A stretch of 64,000 nt of DNA from DASUPK01 sp963815665. GTDB taxonomy: Bacteria > Actinomycetota > Thermoleophilia > Solirubrobacterales > 70-9. The translations under genes were made by a program, and so were the position numbers. Positions 44,306 through 52,659 of the stretch are shown here, in pieces. Each line of letters starts with the position of its first letter. Position 1 is the first letter of the stretch. The notes under the pieces are model-generated. The model worked only from the letters and a program-made list of their open reading frames with translations. It was not told the origin of the DNA and did no database searches. The DNA is taken from NCBI GenBank assembly GCA_963815665.1, contig CAWFHN010000013.1, positions 754,708 to 818,707 of the forward strand. The letters run 5' to 3'.

Positions 44306-45502
44306 ATGGTGGAGAAGCACGACGCAGTCATCGTCGGCGCACGAAGCGCCGGATCTTCGCTGGCGATTGCCCTGGCCCAGCGGGGCTGGGACGTAGCGAT
44401 GGTCGACAGGGACACCTTTCCCAGCACCACCGTCTCGACCCACCTGATCTACCCGAACACCCTCGCCCGGCTCGAGCGGCTTGGGGTGCTCGACACGCTT
44501 CAGTCCAAGCACGAGCTCGCCTTCGCCTCGCACCGGCTGCTGGCTCTCGGGCACGAGATCGCCGGCCGATATACGCCGATCGAGGGCTTCGACCTCGGCC
44601 TCGCGCCGCGGCGGGTGGCGCTCGATGCGGCCGGAGTCGACACGGCCCTCGCCGCCGGCGTCACCGGGATCTTCGGCACTCGCGTGGTGGACCTGCTCGG
44701 CGGAGGTACCGATGAGGACCCGGTCCGCGGGGTCAGGCTGGCGGACGGGCGCGAGATCGAGGCCGGATGGGTGTTCGGCGCGGACGGCCGCGGCTCGCAG
44801 GTGGCGGGCAAGCTCGGCCTCGAGAAGGAGCGGACGCAGCGCGGCGAGCTCGCCTTCTCGTACTCGTACTGGAGCGGGATCCCGGTCGATGAGCCGGTCT
44901 CGACGCTCCAGATCAACCTCGACGAGATGCTCTACCACGGGCCCGTCGAGGACGGGCTCTACCTCGTGATCGCCAACGGCGTTCCCGACCTGGCGCAGGG
45001 GTCGAAGGCCGAGAGGGAGCGCAAGTACCTGGAGGCGGTCCGGCGGTTCCCCGAGACCCTCGCTCCGAGCCTGCTGGACGACGCCGAGATGGTCACCGAG
45101 GTGACGGTGGCTCCGGAGACGCTCATGCGCGGCTTCTTCCGCAGGCCGACCGGCCCCGGCTGGGCCCTGGTCGGAGACGCCTGCTACTTCAAGCACCCGG
45201 GGACCGCGCAGGGAATCGGGGACGCGGTCGAGGCGGCGCTGTACGTGGCCGACTCGCTCTCGGGCGCCGACGGAACCCTCGACGCCTACGAGGAGTGGCG
45301 CGACGCCAAGTCGGCCGAGCATTACGACTGGTCGTTCGCCTGGGGCCGCTTCCCGAATCCGGAGACCGCGGAGCCGCTATTCGGCGGCTGGGCCTCCGAC
45401 CCGGACGCCGGCCAGGATCTGCGCGACTGCCTTGCCCGGACGGTGGAGCCCTCCCAGCTGCTGAGCAAGGAGCGGCTCGAGCGCTGGTTCGCCCCCGCCT
45501 AG
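44306..45502 (+). CDS. FAD-dependent oxidoreductase (group A monooxygenase/reductase-like)
   Basis: A 398-residue flavoprotein of the geranylgeranyl reductase/aromatic hydroxylase superfamily. The dinucleotide-binding motif is VIVGARSAGSSLAIALAQRG with Glu/Asp at the end of strand 2 (MVDRD). The second FAD motif is WALVGDACYFKHPGTAQGIG. There is a clear STHLIYPNTLARLERLGVLD stretch common to this subgroup of uncharacterised monooxygenases. The substrate is unknown. It follows fumC by 23 nt; TACTGT lies five bases before the ATG, so a separate leaderless start is possible. Confidence 0.88.
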   Translation: MVEKHDAVIVGARSAGSSLAIALAQRGWDVAMVDRDTFPSTTVSTHLIYPNTLARLERLGVLDTLQSKHELAFASHRLLALGHEIAGRYTPIEGFDLGLAPRRVALDAAGVDTALAAGVTGIFGTRVVDLLGGGTDEDPVRGVRLADGREIEAGWVFGADGRGSQVAGKLGLEKERTQRGELAFSYSYWSGIPVDEPVSTLQINLDEMLYHGPVEDGLYLVIANGVPDLAQGSKAERERKYLEAVRRFPETLAPSLLDDAEMVTEVTVAPETLMRGFFRRPTGPGWALVGDACYFKHPGTAQGIGDAVEAALYVADSLSGADGTLDAYEEWRDAKSAEHYDWSFAWGRFPNPETAEPLFGGWASDPDAGQDLRDCLARTVEPSQLLSKERLERWFAPA

Positions 45503-45517
45503 CGCCTCCAACGATCC

Positions 45518-46963
45518 CTAGCCCTGGAACGTGACCAGGCGCTCCTCGGTGAGCTCCCGCACCGCGTAGTGCGGGCCCTCGCGCGTGTTGCCCGAGTCCT
45601 TGACCCCGCCGTAGGGCATCTGGTCCGTGCGGAAGGTCGGGACCTCGTTGATCAGCACGCCGCCGAACTCGAGGGTCTCGCCGGCCTTGATCGCATTGCC
45701 GACGTCTCGCGTGAAGACGCCCGCCTGCAGCCCGTAGCGCGAGTCGTTCGCCATCTCCAGGGCCTCGTCGAAGTCCTTGAAGGTGTGGATGGTCGCGACG
45801 GGCCCGAAGATCTCGTCCTTCCAGGTGTGGCACTCGGGCGGGTCGTTCCTGATCACCGTCGGCGCCAGGCAGCGGTCCTCGTCGACCAGCTCGCCGCCGG
45901 TGAGGAGCTCGCCGCCCGCGGCCACCGCCTCGTCGACCCAGGACTTGACCCGGTCGCGGTCGTCCGGGGAGATCACGGGCCCGACGTCGGTGTTCTCATC
46001 CATCGGGTCGCCGGTGACCAGGGACTCGACGTTGGCCACGAAGCGCTTGGTGAAGTCGTCTGCGATCGATTCGTGGAGCAGGATCCGCTGGACCGAGATG
46101 CAGCTCTGGCCCGCGTGCGAGAAGGCGTGGAGCTTCGCCTTGTCGGCCGCCTGCTCCCAGTCGCCGTTCTCGTTGACGATCAGCGGAGCGGTCGAGCCGA
46201 GCTCCAGGTTGACCTTCTTGTGGGGCACCTTGGAGCGGATATCCCAGCCGACCGACGCCGAGCCGGTGAAGGTGATCGCGCCGATTTTCTCGTTCTCGAC
46301 GATTGCGTTGCCCACGTCCGACCCCGATCCGCAGACGACCTGCAGCCAGTTCTCCGGCAGGCCAGCGTCGTAGAGGACCTCGGCCAGCTTGATCGCGGAG
46401 ATCGGCGTCTGGCCGGCGGGCTTCAGGACCACTGCATTGCCCGCGGCGATCGCCGGGCCCAGCTTGTGGGCGACGAGATTGAGCGGGAAGTTGAAGGGGC
46501 TGATCGCACCGACCACGCCGTAGGGGACGCGGATGACGATGCCGAGCTTGCCCTCGCCGGCGACTCCCGCCTCCATCGGCACCGTGTGGCCGGTCAGCGA
46601 ACGGGCCTCGACCGACGCGAACTCGAGGGTGCCGACGCAGCGCTGGGCCTCGACCCGCGCGGTCTTCACCGGCTTGCCCGCCTCGGCGGCGATCGTCATC
46701 GTCAGGTCGTCCTCGCGCTCGGCCACCAGCTCCGCGGCGCGGTCGAGGACGGCGGCGCGCTTGTGCTGGGGGAAGTCGGCCTTCGAGAACGCGGCGGCGG
46801 CCGCATCGGTGGCCTTCTCGACCAGTGCGGCGTCGCCCTTCGGGACCCGGCCGATCAAGGTGCCGTCGTATGGGGCCTTGACCTCGGACCACTCGCCGGT
46901 CTCCATCCACTCCCCCGCGACGTAGATCTTGTGGTCAGTGGCATGAATCGTCTCGGTCGCCAT
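45518..46963 (-). CDS. NAD(P)-dependent aldehyde dehydrogenase
   Basis: A 481-residue aldehyde dehydrogenase. The cofactor region has PYGVVGAISPFNFPLNLV and FTGSASVGWDI, the general-base Glu is in KVNLELGSTAPLIV, and the nucleophilic Cys is in HAGQSCISVQRI (Ser-Cys-Ile, the pattern of lactaldehyde/succinate-semialdehyde-type and non-acylating enzymes). It is unlike the second aldehyde dehydrogenase at 61.6 kb, which has a Thr-Cys-Ser site. The ATG at 46963 is preceded by AAGGAGTG; a start 10 codons further upstream is less likely. The aldehyde substrate is unknown. Confidence 0.94.
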   Translation of the reverse strand: MATETIHATDHKIYVAGEWMETGEWSEVKAPYDGTLIGRVPKGDAALVEKATDAAAAAFSKADFPQHKRAAVLDRAAELVAEREDDLTMTIAAEAGKPVKTARVEAQRCVGTLEFASVEARSLTGHTVPMEAGVAGEGKLGIVIRVPYGVVGAISPFNFPLNLVAHKLGPAIAAGNAVVLKPAGQTPISAIKLAEVLYDAGLPENWLQVVCGSGSDVGNAIVENEKIGAITFTGSASVGWDIRSKVPHKKVNLELGSTAPLIVNENGDWEQAADKAKLHAFSHAGQSCISVQRILLHESIADDFTKRFVANVESLVTGDPMDENTDVGPVISPDDRDRVKSWVDEAVAAGGELLTGGELVDEDRCLAPTVIRNDPPECHTWKDEIFGPVATIHTFKDFDEALEMANDSRYGLQAGVFTRDVGNAIKAGETLEFGGVLINEVPTFRTDQMPYGGVKDSGNTREGPHYAVRELTEERLVTFQG

Positions 46964-47048
46964 CGTCACTCCTTCATCTCTATCGCTACCCACAACCTAG
47001 CTCACGCACTCAACCGCAACTTCCCGCCGCCGTACCCGTTATTCAGGG

Positions 47049-48179
47049 GTGATGCTTCGGGGGTCGAAGACCGTCCTGCTGGCCGCGCTTGCCGTGGCTC
47101 TCGCCGTCCCGGCCGCGGCCTCGGCCAAGAAGGTCTGGGTGGTCAAGGGAGCCGGATTCGGCCACGGGGTGGGGATGAGCCAGTACGGGGCGTACGGATA
47201 CGCGAAGCACGGCTTCTCCTACGACGCGATCCTGACCCACTACTACACGGGCACCACCATCGGCCCGACCACGGACCAGACCGTGCGCGTGCTGCTCCGC
47301 GATGGCGCGCGCAGTGTCGCCTTCCACGGCGCGAACTCGGCCTGCGGCACGGGCCTCAACCCCGGCAAGACCTACGTGGCGAAGCGAAAGGGCGGCGGGG
47401 TCGTGGTCCGCACGAAGAAGCGCAGGGTGATCGCCAGGTGCGGGGCGGCGATGACGGCCACCGGGGCTCCGACGGTCGTGGTGAAAGGCAAGGGCACCTA
47501 CCGCGGCTCCCTCGAGGTACGGGCCTCGTCGAGCGGCCTCGAAGCGATCAACGTGGTGGAACTCGAGGACTACGTCCGCGGCGTCGTCTCGAAGGAGTCG
47601 CCCTCGTCCTGGCCGATCGAGGCTCTCAAGGCTCAGGCCGTGGCCGCTCGTTCCTACGCGATCTCCACGGCCGCCAATGGCAGCAGCTTCGACGTCTTCG
47701 ACGACACGCGAAGCCAGGCGTACGGCGGGGTCGGCGCCGAGACGGCCAAGACCGACTCGGCGGTCGGCGCCACACACCTCCAGGCGGTGCTCTACCAGGG
47801 CAAGGTCGCCCAGACCTTCTTCTTCTCGACCTCCGGGGGACACACGGAGAACAACGAGTTCTCCTCCCTCGGCTTCGGGCAGCCCGCGGTCCCGTACCTG
47901 CGCGGGGTCGACGATCCCTACGAGGCGGATGCTGGATCGTCCTATGAGCACTGGAAGCGGAAGTTCTCCTTCGGCCGGATGAACTCGGCGATGCGCGGAC
48001 TCGGCCTGCGCGGCAAGCTCCGGAACATCGTGGTCACCCAGCGGGGCGCCTCGCCGCGGATCGTGCACGCGAACCTGGTCGGCAGCGGCGGCACCACAAC
48101 GGTCAACGGCCCTCAGCTCGCCGGGGCCCTCGACCTGCCCGACACCTGGGCCTTCTTCAAGAAGAAGAAGAAGAAGTAG
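47049..48179 (+). CDS. Secreted SpoIID/LytB-type protein with permuted motif order
   Basis: A 376-residue exported protein with a signal peptide (cleavage near AASA-KK at 26). The peptidoglycan-lytic SpoIID parts are present but reordered. GFGHGVGMSQYGAYGYA and LTHYYTGT, normally the C-terminal end of the fold, are at residues 37-70; VVELEDYVRGVVSKESP and ALKAQAVAARSYA are at 169-204, and FFSTSGGHTENNEF at 258-271. The catalytic Glu of the KESP stretch is kept. The end is KKKKKK, a strongly basic tail. SpoIID is a lytic transglycosylase acting on denuded glycan strands. The start is GTG at 47049 or ATG at 47052. Confidence 0.88.
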   Translation: MMLRGSKTVLLAALAVALAVPAAASAKKVWVVKGAGFGHGVGMSQYGAYGYAKHGFSYDAILTHYYTGTTIGPTTDQTVRVLLRDGARSVAFHGANSACGTGLNPGKTYVAKRKGGGVVVRTKKRRVIARCGAAMTATGAPTVVVKGKGTYRGSLEVRASSSGLEAINVVELEDYVRGVVSKESPSSWPIEALKAQAVAARSYAISTAANGSSFDVFDDTRSQAYGGVGAETAKTDSAVGATHLQAVLYQGKVAQTFFFSTSGGHTENNEFSSLGFGQPAVPYLRGVDDPYEADAGSSYEHWKRKFSFGRMNSAMRGLGLRGKLRNIVVTQRGASPRIVHANLVGSGGTTTVNGPQLAGALDLPDTWAFFKKKKKK

Positions 48180-48200
48180 CCGCTTTCGTAGTCTGAGGGC

Positions 48201-48986
48201 ATGGCCACCCAGCCCTCAGCGGCGCCCAGAACGCTGACGCTGGCGGGCCGCCAGGTCGCGCGGGTCGGGCTCGGGACCAACCGCCTCACGGCGACGCCGA
48301 AGAACGCGGAATTCCTGCGGCAGGCCGTCGAGGCGGGCCTCGGCCTGATCGACACGGCCCACGTCTACACCAGCGGCGATAGCGAGCGCGCGATCGGCGA
48401 GGCGCTTTCGCCGGAGCCCGACGAGCTCGTCGTGGCCACCAAGGGCGGCTACGACGGCAGCGGCAGCCCGGACGAGCTCCGTGAGCAGATCGAGCAGAGC
48501 CTCGCGAGCCTCGGGACCGACGCGATCGACCTCTACTACCTGCACCGCGTCCACCCGGAGACGCCGCTCGTCGAAAGCCTCGGCGCGATCGATGGGTACC
48601 GCGAGGCCGGAAAGATCAGGGAGATCGGGATCTCCGCCGTCGACGTCGAGCAGCTCGAGGCCGCGCGGGAGATCGTCCCGATCGCGGCGGTGCAGAATCA
48701 CTACAACCATGGGGAGCGAAGCTCGGACGAGGTCATCGACTACTGCGAGGAGCACCGGATCGTCTTCGTCCCGTACTTCCCGCTCAAGGGCCCACCGGTG
48801 CCGGCGCTTGCGGAGATCGCGCAGAGCCACCACGCGTCCAAGGAGCAGATCGCGCTCGCCTGGCTGCTTCGCCGCTCGCCGGTGACGCTGCCGATCCCGG
48901 GCACGCTCTCGATCGAGCACCTGCGGGAGAACCTCGCCGCGCTCGAGATCGAGCTCACTGACGACGAATACGAAGCCCTGGCCTAG
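48201..48986 (+). CDS. Aldo/keto reductase
   Basis: A 261-residue NADPH-dependent reductase with a TIM barrel. The catalytic tetrad is visible: Asp and Tyr in LIDTAHVYTSGDSERAIG, Lys in VVATKGGYDG, and His in YYLHRVHPETPLVES. QNHYNHGERSSDEVIDYC and the late SIEHLRENLAALEIEL are typical. It is shorter than most (about 280-330). ATG start with TAGTCT (48189-48194) six bases upstream, a leaderless-type promoter. It converges with the next gene (6-nt gap). Confidence 0.93.
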   Translation: MATQPSAAPRTLTLAGRQVARVGLGTNRLTATPKNAEFLRQAVEAGLGLIDTAHVYTSGDSERAIGEALSPEPDELVVATKGGYDGSGSPDELREQIEQSLASLGTDAIDLYYLHRVHPETPLVESLGAIDGYREAGKIREIGISAVDVEQLEAAREIVPIAAVQNHYNHGERSSDEVIDYCEEHRIVFVPYFPLKGPPVPALAEIAQSHHASKEQIALAWLLRRSPVTLPIPGTLSIEHLRENLAALEIELTDDEYEALA

Positions 48987-48992
48987 CGGCCG

Positions 48993-49985
48993 CTACCCGT
49001 CGGGATAGGGCTGGATCGGGATCCCGTGGTCCTTGTCCCTCGTGCCGAACTCGTAGGCGGCGGCGCCCCTGACGGTGAGGCGCTCCGCCGGGCGCCCATC
49101 GAGCTCGACGTCCAGCTCGAGGTCGGAGATCGAGCAGTTGAGCGTGTTGTGCTCGGGGCCAACGGGGTCGGCGTAGATCCAGGCGACGAAGTCCTTGGCG
49201 GCCGCGCGGACGTTGCCGCTCACCTTGACGCCCTTCCCCGCCAACTCGAAGCCGGCCCCGGTCGGGGACTCGGTCACCTCGGTGCTCGGGATGTGGCCGA
49301 ACCCGCCGAGCCGGTGTGGCCCGCCGTCGAGCATCAGCATCGCGTTGCCGACCCAGGGCGTCGTCCTGCCGGCGACCTTGATCCGGCCGACCGCCATGTC
49401 GAAGTAGTCCTCGGGAGAGCGGCCCTCGAAGCCCGACCCCTGGATCCAGACCCAGCGCTCGGCGTGCTCGGCGCCCCAGTTGTGGCCGATCATGCCGCGC
49501 CACCCGTCCACCTCGATTCCCTCGTCGCCCACCTCCAGCTGCCCGTTGAAGACGGCGTCCGGGTAGGGGCTGAGGAACTTGGTCTTCGGCAGCTTCGAGC
49601 GGTAGAGGAAGTCGCGGGGCAGGTGGTGGAAGGGCTCGTGGCCGTCGGCGAAGCTCAGGTCCCAGCTCGCCTCGAGGACGTCCGTGGCGACGCGGCCGAC
49701 GGCGTGACCGTCCGTGAGCGTGGCGTCCGCGACCCGGATGTAGGTCTCCGGGTCGGCGCCGAGCTCGCCCGGGCCGAACTGGCGCTTGGTCGCGCGCGGC
49801 CCCGCGGCGGTGGAATCGAAGAGGACGAACCAGATCGCGCAGGTGATCTCCTCCCCGGGGCGCTTGTGGACTGTGTGGCGGATCCACGCCCCCCTGCCAC
49901 CGCCGGGCTGGACGAGCTTCAGATAGAAGCTCTCGTAGTGACCGGCCTTCTCGGGGATCTCGGGGAATCGAGCCTCGCTGCGCAC
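48993..49985 (-). CDS. Lipocalin-like (CrtC/tocopherol-cyclase-type) protein, function unknown
   Basis: A 330-residue, beta-rich soluble protein. It starts with a conserved FPEIPEKAGHYESFYLKLV stretch, then WIRHTVHKRPGEE, an IWFVLFD strand, GMIGHNWGAEHAERWVW and RTTPWVGNAMLMLDGG. This layout, with an N-terminal barrel of repeated Trp/His-containing strands and GHNWG, is like the CrtC/AttH/Svf1-like double lipocalin group, which binds or modifies lipids and isoprenoids. I am only moderately sure of that assignment. The GTG start has TAGCGT (minus strand, 49993-49998) seven bases upstream, inside the end of the deaminase gene. Confidence 0.6.
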   Translation of the reverse strand: MRSEARFPEIPEKAGHYESFYLKLVQPGGGRGAWIRHTVHKRPGEEITCAIWFVLFDSTAAGPRATKRQFGPGELGADPETYIRVADATLTDGHAVGRVATDVLEASWDLSFADGHEPFHHLPRDFLYRSKLPKTKFLSPYPDAVFNGQLEVGDEGIEVDGWRGMIGHNWGAEHAERWVWIQGSGFEGRSPEDYFDMAVGRIKVAGRTTPWVGNAMLMLDGGPHRLGGFGHIPSTEVTESPTGAGFELAGKGVKVSGNVRAAAKDFVAWIYADPVGPEHNTLNCSISDLELDVELDGRPAERLTVRGAAAYEFGTRDKDHGIPIQPYPDG

Positions 49986-49995
49986 CGCCGGGACG

Positions 49996-51246
49996 CTATA
50001 GGCCCGTGAGCCTCCGGGCCCTCGAGCGGACCTCGTCCACGATCTCGCCGGTGCCCTCGACCTCTCGACCTCTCATCAGAACCTCGCCCGCGACCACCGT
50101 CGTGTCGACGACGGAGCCACCGGCGGCGTAGACGAGGTCGGCGTCCTCCTCGCCCGCCGAGAGCTCGGGGTCCGAGGCACGGAGGAGCAGGAAGTCCGCG
50201 GGCTCCCCGACCGCGAGCGGGGTGCCGTCGAGCAGGGCCGAGCGCCGTCCCCGGGCGATTGCGAGCGCCTCCGCGGCGGGCAGCGTCGCCGGGTCGCCGC
50301 TGGCGTGCTTCTGGCTCAGGGCGAGCAGCTTCACCTCCTCGAACATGTCGAGGTTGGAGTTCGAGGAGACCCCGTCGGTCCCGAGGCCGATCGCGACGCC
50401 GGCCTCCGCTGCGGCCGGGTAGGGCAGGACACCACCGACCGCGAGCTTCATGTTCGCCGCAGGATTGGCCACGACCGTGGCACCGCGCCCGGCGATCAGC
50501 TCCAGCTCGGACTCGTCGAGCCAGACCCCGTGGGCCAGGATCGCCCTCTCGCTGAGGAAGCCGAGCTCATCCAGATAGTCGGCCGGCCGCTTCCCGTGGG
50601 AGTCGACGCAGTCGCTCACCTCGTGCTCGGTCTCGGAGAGGTGGATCTGCACCGGGATCTCGCGCTCGGCGGCGAGCTCGGCGATCCAGCTGAGGGACTC
50701 CGGGCTCACCGTGTAGATCGCGTGCGGTCCCAGGCTTGGCTGGATGCGGGGGCCGGCGCCGGCGAGCCGATCGAGCACCTCGAGGACCTCGGGCCGGAGG
50801 GCCTCACCCTTGTCCGCATCCTGCTGGTCGATGATCACGCTGCTGACCACGGCGCGGATGCCGGAATCGACCACCGCGCGGGCGACCTCGGTGCCGTGCC
50901 AGTACATGTCGAGGAACTTCGTGGTCCCCGAGCGGATCATCTCGACGCAGGCGAGCCGAGTTCCCCAGTAGACGTCCTCGGGCTCGAGCTTCGCCTCGGC
51001 GGGCCAGATCCGCGTCCGCAGCCACTCCATCAGCGCCATGTCGTCGCCGAATCCCCGGAAGAGCGTCATCGCGGCGTGGGTGTGGCCGTTGACCATCGGG
51101 GGGCAGAGCAACTGGCCCGCCGCGTCGATCTCCTCATCGCCCGGCTGCGCTTCCACCGCCGGGCCGAGCTCGGCGATCAGGCCCTCCTCCCCGCGCAGCC
51201 CGACGGCCTTCCCGTCGAGCGTCGCGCCGGTGACCGCGAGGCTCAA
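49996..51246 (-). CDS. Amidohydrolase, 5'-methylthioadenosine/S-adenosylhomocysteine deaminase-like
   Basis: A 416-residue metal-dependent hydrolase of the ATZ/TRZ-MtaD group. Zinc ligands are visible in VNGHTHAAMTLFRGFGDD (HxH), VQIHLSETEHEV, AHGVWLDES and GLGTDGVSSNSNLDMF (Asp). WPAEAKLEPEDVYWGTRLAC and MIRSGTTKFLDMYWHG match MtaD. Such enzymes deaminate methylthioadenosine, SAH or related nucleosides. The TTG start overlaps the stop of the upstream MTA phosphorylase (TTGA), so the two act in one salvage step. A longer in-frame reading to 51597 runs antisense to the phosphorylase and is rejected. Confidence 0.9.
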   Translation of the reverse strand: MSLAVTGATLDGKAVGLRGEEGLIAELGPAVEAQPGDEEIDAAGQLLCPPMVNGHTHAAMTLFRGFGDDMALMEWLRTRIWPAEAKLEPEDVYWGTRLACVEMIRSGTTKFLDMYWHGTEVARAVVDSGIRAVVSSVIIDQQDADKGEALRPEVLEVLDRLAGAGPRIQPSLGPHAIYTVSPESLSWIAELAAEREIPVQIHLSETEHEVSDCVDSHGKRPADYLDELGFLSERAILAHGVWLDESELELIAGRGATVVANPAANMKLAVGGVLPYPAAAEAGVAIGLGTDGVSSNSNLDMFEEVKLLALSQKHASGDPATLPAAEALAIARGRRSALLDGTPLAVGEPADFLLLRASDPELSAGEEDADLVYAAGGSVVDTTVVAGEVLMRGREVEGTGEIVDEVRSRARRLTGL

Positions 51247-51989
51247 CTGCCCGAGCGCTCCTTGGCGAGTGCGGGCAGGACGGAGCCGAGGTCCGACGCC
51301 AGCGTGCGCGCGGTCCGGTCGCGGCCGCGCCGGTACTCGTCCACCGTCAGCGCCCTGCCCGAGATGCCGTTGCCGAGGTTGTCGATCGTGCAGACCGCCG
51401 CGTAGGCCAGGGCCGCCTCCCCGGCGAGCACGGCCTCGGCCGCGATCGTCATCCCCACCAGGTCGGCATAGCCGGCGAGCGCCCTGACCTCCGCCGGCGT
51501 CTCGAAGCGCGGCCCGATGGTCTGGGCGTAGACGCCGCCGTCCTCGAGCTCCGTCTTGGTCAGCGAGTCCCAGGCGCCGATCACGGTCCGGCGCCACTCG
51601 GCGTCGAAGCCCGGGACGGAGTGGCCGCGCGGGTCGCGGTAGAAGCTCGGAGCGATCTCGGGCGCGTAGAAGTCGTCGGGGCAGATCAGGGTCCCGACCT
51701 CCAGGTCCTCGTCCAGGCTCCCGGCCGAGGCAAGCGCCAGCACGCGGTCGCAGCCGAGCTCGCAGGCTGCGCGGATGTTGGCTCGGTGGTCGACCAGATG
51801 GGCGGGGATCGAGCGATCGAACCCGTGCCTGGGGATGCCGACGATGTCGCCGCCGTCCGTTGCCTCACCGGAAGCGCGCCGCCCGCAGTCGACCGTCACC
51901 CGCTTGCCCTCGACCGGGTCGGCGCCCTCGGGCAGGCTGTTGCCGTGGATCACACAGAGTCGGCTTCCTGTCGGCCGAGGCGCGGTCAT
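51243..51989 (-). CDS. mtnP: S-methyl-5'-thioadenosine/purine nucleoside phosphorylase
   Basis: A 248-residue phosphorylase of the PNP/MTAP family that cleaves methylthioadenosine (or a purine nucleoside) to base plus sugar-1-phosphate. It keeps IPRHGFDRSIPAH, LALASAGSLDED, YAQTIGPRFETPAEVRAL and VGMTIAAEAVLAGEAALAYA, then DNLGNGI. The ATG at 51989 has TAGAGT (minus strand, 51996-52001) six bases upstream, so the transcript is probably leaderless. It is followed with a 4-nt overlap by the MTA/SAH deaminase. The pair fits salvage of methylthioadenosine from polyamine synthesis or of SAH. Confidence 0.88.
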   Translation of the reverse strand: MTAPRPTGSRLCVIHGNSLPEGADPVEGKRVTVDCGRRASGEATDGGDIVGIPRHGFDRSIPAHLVDHRANIRAACELGCDRVLALASAGSLDEDLEVGTLICPDDFYAPEIAPSFYRDPRGHSVPGFDAEWRRTVIGAWDSLTKTELEDGGVYAQTIGPRFETPAEVRALAGYADLVGMTIAAEAVLAGEAALAYAAVCTIDNLGNGISGRALTVDEYRRGRDRTARTLASDLGSVLPALAKERSGS

Positions 51990-52009
51990 GCGCTGACTCT
52001 AGTGAGCGG

Positions 52010-52597
52010 CTATTTCAGGCAGAGCGCGTAGGCAATGACACTCGCGCTAAAAGTCCCCCCGGTGTAGTTGTTCCCCACCACCGTCCAGCCGCTTGGCGAT
52101 TGGCCCGGGGCGACCGCGTTGCCATCGGCCGCGCTCGGAGAGGCGCCGTTGACGACGACGTCCTGCGAGTTGCTGGTGCTGACGTCGCCGCTGCCACCGA
52201 TCAGCCGCTCCCCCGGCGCGCAGGATGCGATGGCCGCTGCGTTCCCGCCATCTGGCAGGGGCTTGCTGGCGGAACGCACGAGAATGCGGCCGACGCCGTT
52301 CGCGCCCACGGCACCGGCGGCGAGATTTGCGCCGGTCACCGCGCCAGCTGCGATCTTTGCGCTCGTCACCGCCCCAGCCGCGATCTTTGCACTCGTCACC
52401 GCCCCGGCGGCGATCTTCGGGTCGGTGACCGCGCCGTTGGCGAGCTTCGACTCGATGACGGCACCATTTCTGATGTTCCTGGTCTTGACCGCGCCCTTTC
52501 GCAGATGGACCGCGTAGGCGCTGCCGCCGAGCGCGACGAACAGCGCCAGCAGCGCGATCAGGTGGGCAGACGTAAACCTGCTGCGGATGAATCGCAT
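52010..52597 (-). CDS. Secreted decapeptide-repeat protein with Cys-bearing C-terminal module
   Basis: A 195-residue exported protein. A signal peptide (about 1-29) ends in LALFVALGGSAYA, a start typical of a large Solirubrobacterales secreted family. Residues 34-103 hold seven tandem decapeptides of form GAVTSAKIAA, expected to build a beta-helical stalk. Residues 105-195 carry CAPGERLIGGSGDV, then SGWTVVGNNYTGG and a final YALCLK, with two Cys that may form a disulfide. RBS GGGAGG precedes the ATG. The C-terminal module resembles the partial protein at 63364. Surface-structural role inferred. Confidence 0.82.
   Translation of the reverse strand: MRFIRSRFTSAHLIALLALFVALGGSAYAVHLRKGAVKTRNIRNGAVIESKLANGAVTDPKIAAGAVTSAKIAAGAVTSAKIAAGAVTGANLAAGAVGANGVGRILVRSASKPLPDGGNAAAIASCAPGERLIGGSGDVSTSNSQDVVVNGASPSAADGNAVAPGQSPSGWTVVGNNYTGGTFSASVIAYALCLK
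52289..52498 (-). repeat. 30-bp tandem coding repeats (seven decapeptide units)
   Basis: Seven consecutive 30-bp units encode KGAVKTRNIR, NGAVIESKLA, NGAVTDPKIA, AGAVTSAKIA (twice), AGAVTGANLA and AGAVGANGVG. The GAV core is invariant; two adjacent units encode identical peptides, which suggests recent duplication. Confidence 0.9.
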
Positions 52598-52659
52598 CGT
52601 TTCCTCCCCGGGAAGTTGACCGAGCCCCCTCGTTGGAGTGACCCACCGTAGCGGTGAAC

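Noticed and set aside
45569..47947. 792-codon plus-strand frame opposite the aldehyde dehydrogenase and through the SpoIID gene
   Set aside because: It is antisense to a clear aldehyde dehydrogenase and then out of frame with SpoIID. No domain or start signal is seen.
51247..51597. Extension of the deaminase frame upstream of 51246
   Set aside because: It lies within the MTA phosphorylase gene in another frame and has no similarity. The TTG at 51246 gives a proper overlap and N-terminus.
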